Source of the DNA: an uncultured Bacteroidales bacterium
GTDB lineage: Bacteria > Bacteroidota > Bacteroidia > Bacteroidales > WCHB1-69
Direction: 5' to 3'
Length of the DNA: 6,081 nt
Assembly (NCBI GenBank): GCA_937892025.1
Contig: CALAVA010000366.1
Span: forward strand, 1 to 6,081
Below are positions 4,592 to 6,081 of this stretch, one piece after another; within the stretch, counting starts at the first letter, position 1; each line of letters opens with the position of its first letter. The notes below the pieces were generated by a model. It had not been told where the DNA came from and did no database searches. It saw only the letters and a list, made by a program, of their open reading frames with translations. The position numbers and the translations under genes were made by a program.

Positions 4592-6081
4592 CTATTTACC
4601 CTTTGCCCATGAATCTTTCAAGGCTACGGTTTTGTTAAACACCAATTTTTCTTCTGTGGAATCTTTGTCTATACAGAAATAACCAATGCGTTCAAATTGA
4701 TATTTAGCCAAAGGATTGGTGTCTAAAAATTTGGGTTCAATGTATGCTGATTGTACTTTTAATGAATTAGGGTTTAGATGTTCTAGAAAAGTATGTCCTT
4801 CTTCAACATTGTCAGGGTCTGCAACGGCAAATAATCTATCAAAGAGTCTAACTTCGGCTTCTTTGCAGTGTGCTGCAGATACCCAATGTATGGTTCCTTT
4901 TACTTTTCTATTGCTTTCTGCCATTCCGCTTTTTGTTGCAGGTAAATATTGGCAATGAATGGCGATAATATTTCCTTGTGCATCTTTATCTACACTTGTA
5001 CATTGTACAATATAGGCATATTTCAACCGAACTTCCTTGCCGATAGTCATACGGAAATAGTTTTTCGGCGGGTTTTCCATAAAATCAGCCCTTTCTATCC
5101 ATAATTCTTTAGTAAAGGGAATTTTTCTCGTTCCCATAGATGGGTCTTCAGGATTATTGACAGCATCAACCATCTCCACTTGATTATCAGGATAATTGTC
5201 AATAATTAATTTTACGGGGTCCAAAACTGCCATTGTTCGCAAGGCTCGTTTATTGAGGTCTTCTCGTACACAAAATTCTAACAAAGACAAATCTATTATG
5301 TTTTCACGCTTAGCAACGCCTATCGTTTCGGCAAAGTTCCGAATAGATTCTGGTGTATAACCTCGTCTTCTCAAGCCGCAAATGGTAGGCATTCGTGGGT
5401 CGTCCCAACCAGATACATAATTCTCTTTCACTAATTGCAAAAGTTTTCTTTTGCTCATCACCGTATAATTAATATTGAGACGGGCAAATTCTATTTGTTG
5501 TGGATGATGAATATGTAAGGCTTCGCAAAACCAATCATACAAAGGACGATGCACCTCAAATTCCAAAGTACAAATGGAATGGGTAATTCCTTCTATGGAG
5601 TCGCTCTGACCATGTGCATAGTCATACATCATCATCGCACAGGCGATAAATGGTGTATTTATCCCATGTGCATAGTCATACATGGGATAAATACACCATT
5701 TATCGCCTGTGCGATGATGATGGGCGTGCAAAATTCTGTACATAATTGGGTCTCTCATGTGCATATTGGGAGATGCCATATCTATTTTGGCACGTAATAC
5801 ACATTGACCATCTGCAAATTCGCCCGCTCTCATCTTGCGAAAGAGAGTGAGATTTTCTTCCACGCTTCTATTTCTATAAGGGCTCTCTATTCCGGGAGAA
5901 GTTGGGACACCTCTGTTTTTGCTAATTTCTTCTTGTGAAGAATCATCAACATAGGCTTTGCCTTCTTTTATCAATTGTTCTGCCCACAAATATAATTGTT
6001 CAAAATAATCAGAGGCATAGTATTCACCCGCCCAATCAAAACCGAGCCATTTGACATCTTCTTTTATAGAATCAACATATT
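4592..6081 (-). CDS. glnS: Glutaminyl-tRNA synthetase, lacking the N-terminus beyond the right edge, with an 18-residue internal insertion
   Basis: GlnRS, a class I synthetase, charges tRNA-Gln with glutamine in the cytoplasm. The frame is open from 6079 down to the TAG at 4592-4594 (495 residues). The first visible residues, YVDSIKEDVKWLGFDW, align near residue 78 of the 554-residue E. coli enzyme, so the HIGH motif lies off the window. The TTG at 5989 is an internal leucine. Seen: the acceptor-binding region with SPYRNRSVEENL and LRAKIDMASP; KWCIYPMYDYAHG, containing the tyrosine equivalent to the glutamine-binding Tyr211 of E. coli; GITHSICTLEF; the KMSKS-type motif VMSKR (5447-5461); GWDDPRMPTICGLRRRGY; and the C-terminal anticodon-binding barrels ending in FNKTVALKDSWAK. 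Oddly, 18 extra residues (a GINTPFIACAMMM segment plus a second YDYAHG) sit between YDYAHG and QSDSIEGITHS, created by the repeat at 5610-5722. Without them the length would match E. coli almost exactly. Activity with the insertion is uncertain. Confidence 0.95.
   Translation of the reverse strand, partial: YVDSIKEDVKWLGFDWAGEYYASDYFEQLYLWAEQLIKEGKAYVDDSSQEEISKNRGVPTSPGIESPYRNRSVEENLTLFRKMRAGEFADGQCVLRAKIDMASPNMHMRDPIMYRILHAHHHRTGDKWCIYPMYDYAHGINTPFIACAMMMYDYAHGQSDSIEGITHSICTLEFEVHRPLYDWFCEALHIHHPQQIEFARLNINYTVMSKRKLLQLVKENYVSGWDDPRMPTICGLRRRGYTPESIRNFAETIGVAKRENIIDLSLLEFCVREDLNKRALRTMAVLDPVKLIIDNYPDNQVEMVDAVNNPEDPSMGTRKIPFTKELWIERADFMENPPKNYFRMTIGKEVRLKYAYIVQCTSVDKDAQGNIIAIHCQYLPATKSGMAESNRKVKGTIHWVSAAHCKEAEVRLFDRLFAVADPDNVEEGHTFLEHLNPNSLKVQSAYIEPKFLDTNPLAKYQFERIGYFCIDKDSTEEKLVFNKTVALKDSWAKGK
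5610..5683. repeat. 20-bp direct repeat (period 54) marking a 54-bp in-frame insertion in glnS
   Basis: CCATGTGCATAGTCATACAT occurs at 5610-5629 and again at 5664-5683, exactly 54 bases apart, with mismatches immediately outside both copies (5609 A against 5663 C; 5630 C against 5684 G). Read on the minus strand, each copy encodes MYDYAHG (the last codon is completed by the next base). Removing any 54-base unit, for example 5630-5683, restores a normal GlnRS sequence (CIYPMYDYAHGQSDSIEG), so this is the extent of the insertion. It consists of the inverted arm plus a second copy of the spacer. Because 54 is a multiple of three and the inverted arm has no stop in this frame, the reading frame survives. 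Confidence 0.95.
5627..5722. repeat. Perfect 43-bp inverted repeat with a 10-nt loop inside glnS
   Basis: The arms 5627-5669 and 5680-5722 are exact reverse complements over all 43 positions, separated by the 10-nt loop 5670-5679. Pairing stops sharply at both ends: 5626 A faces 5723 G, and 5670 G faces 5679 T. The right arm, with its flank, is the normal glnS coding sequence for HHHRTGDKWCIYPM (read on the minus strand). The left arm is its inverted copy and encodes the foreign-looking residues HGINTPFIACAMMM. It does not resemble a transposon end, an attachment site or a terminator: there is no T run at either end and it lies in the middle of a conserved gene. The absence of any mismatch means that the copy is recent or artefactual. 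Confidence 0.97.

Noticed and set aside
5627..5722. The inverted repeat as an invertible switch, insertion-sequence remnant, CRISPR unit or terminator
   Set aside because: The 10-nt loop is too short to carry a promoter or payload. There is no transposase, target-site duplication, T run or repeated spacer array, and a foldback of local sequence explains every base.
5549..5797. Plus-strand open frame of 82 residues opposite glnS, containing HHHRTGDKWCIYPM
   Set aside because: It is open only because the inverted copy places glnS codons on the plus strand. Outside the repeat it resembles nothing and lies fully inside a conserved gene.
5987..5989. Minus-strand TTG at 5989 as the start of glnS
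   Set aside because: Another 30 codons of recognisable GlnRS sequence lie upstream to the edge, so this is an internal leucine.

Overview
The window is AT-rich DNA from a member of the Bacteroidetes (Bacteroidota), most likely near Bacteroidales, though I cannot name a genus. The evidence is the protein types: an AMP nucleosidase of the short Bacteroidetes form, a protein joining HU-like (CCDC81-type) domains to a SPOR domain, a long-form PurC, and the absence of Shine-Dalgarno-like sequences before the starts. KdsB implies a Gram-negative cell that makes Kdo-containing lipopolysaccharide.

Positions 1-4505 hold six plus-strand genes with gaps of 3-36 bases, which looks like one transcription unit. 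In order they are: the 3' part of AMP nucleosidase (amn), a P-loop deoxynucleoside kinase, kdsB (CMP-Kdo synthesis), a single-pass membrane protein with HU-like domains on one side and a SPOR domain on the other, purC (step 8 of purine synthesis), and a small predicted lipoprotein. Three of the six act in purine or deoxynucleotide metabolism, and three concern the envelope. A strong hairpin flanked by A and T runs (4528-4568) ends this unit. By symmetry it can also end the convergent gene.

Positions 4592-6081 hold, on the minus strand, glutaminyl-tRNA synthetase (glnS) without its first ~75 residues, which lie beyond the right edge. There is no gene-free stretch over 300 bases. The only sizeable gap, 4506-4591, holds the terminator.

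The notable feature is inside glnS. At 5610-5722 a 54-bp in-frame segment has been added. It consists of a perfect inverted copy of the preceding coding sequence plus a second copy of the intervening spacer. The result is a 43-bp perfect inverted repeat with a 10-nt loop, overlaid on a 20-bp direct repeat of period 54. Every junction fits a two-step foldback (template-switch) event seeded by a 5-bp inverted repeat that the uninterrupted gene would carry. It adds 18 residues and a second YDYAHG motif next to the glutamine-binding part of the active site. It is either a very recent mutation in a normally essential gene or an amplification/assembly artefact. I see no defence system, mobile element, CRISPR array or RNA gene.
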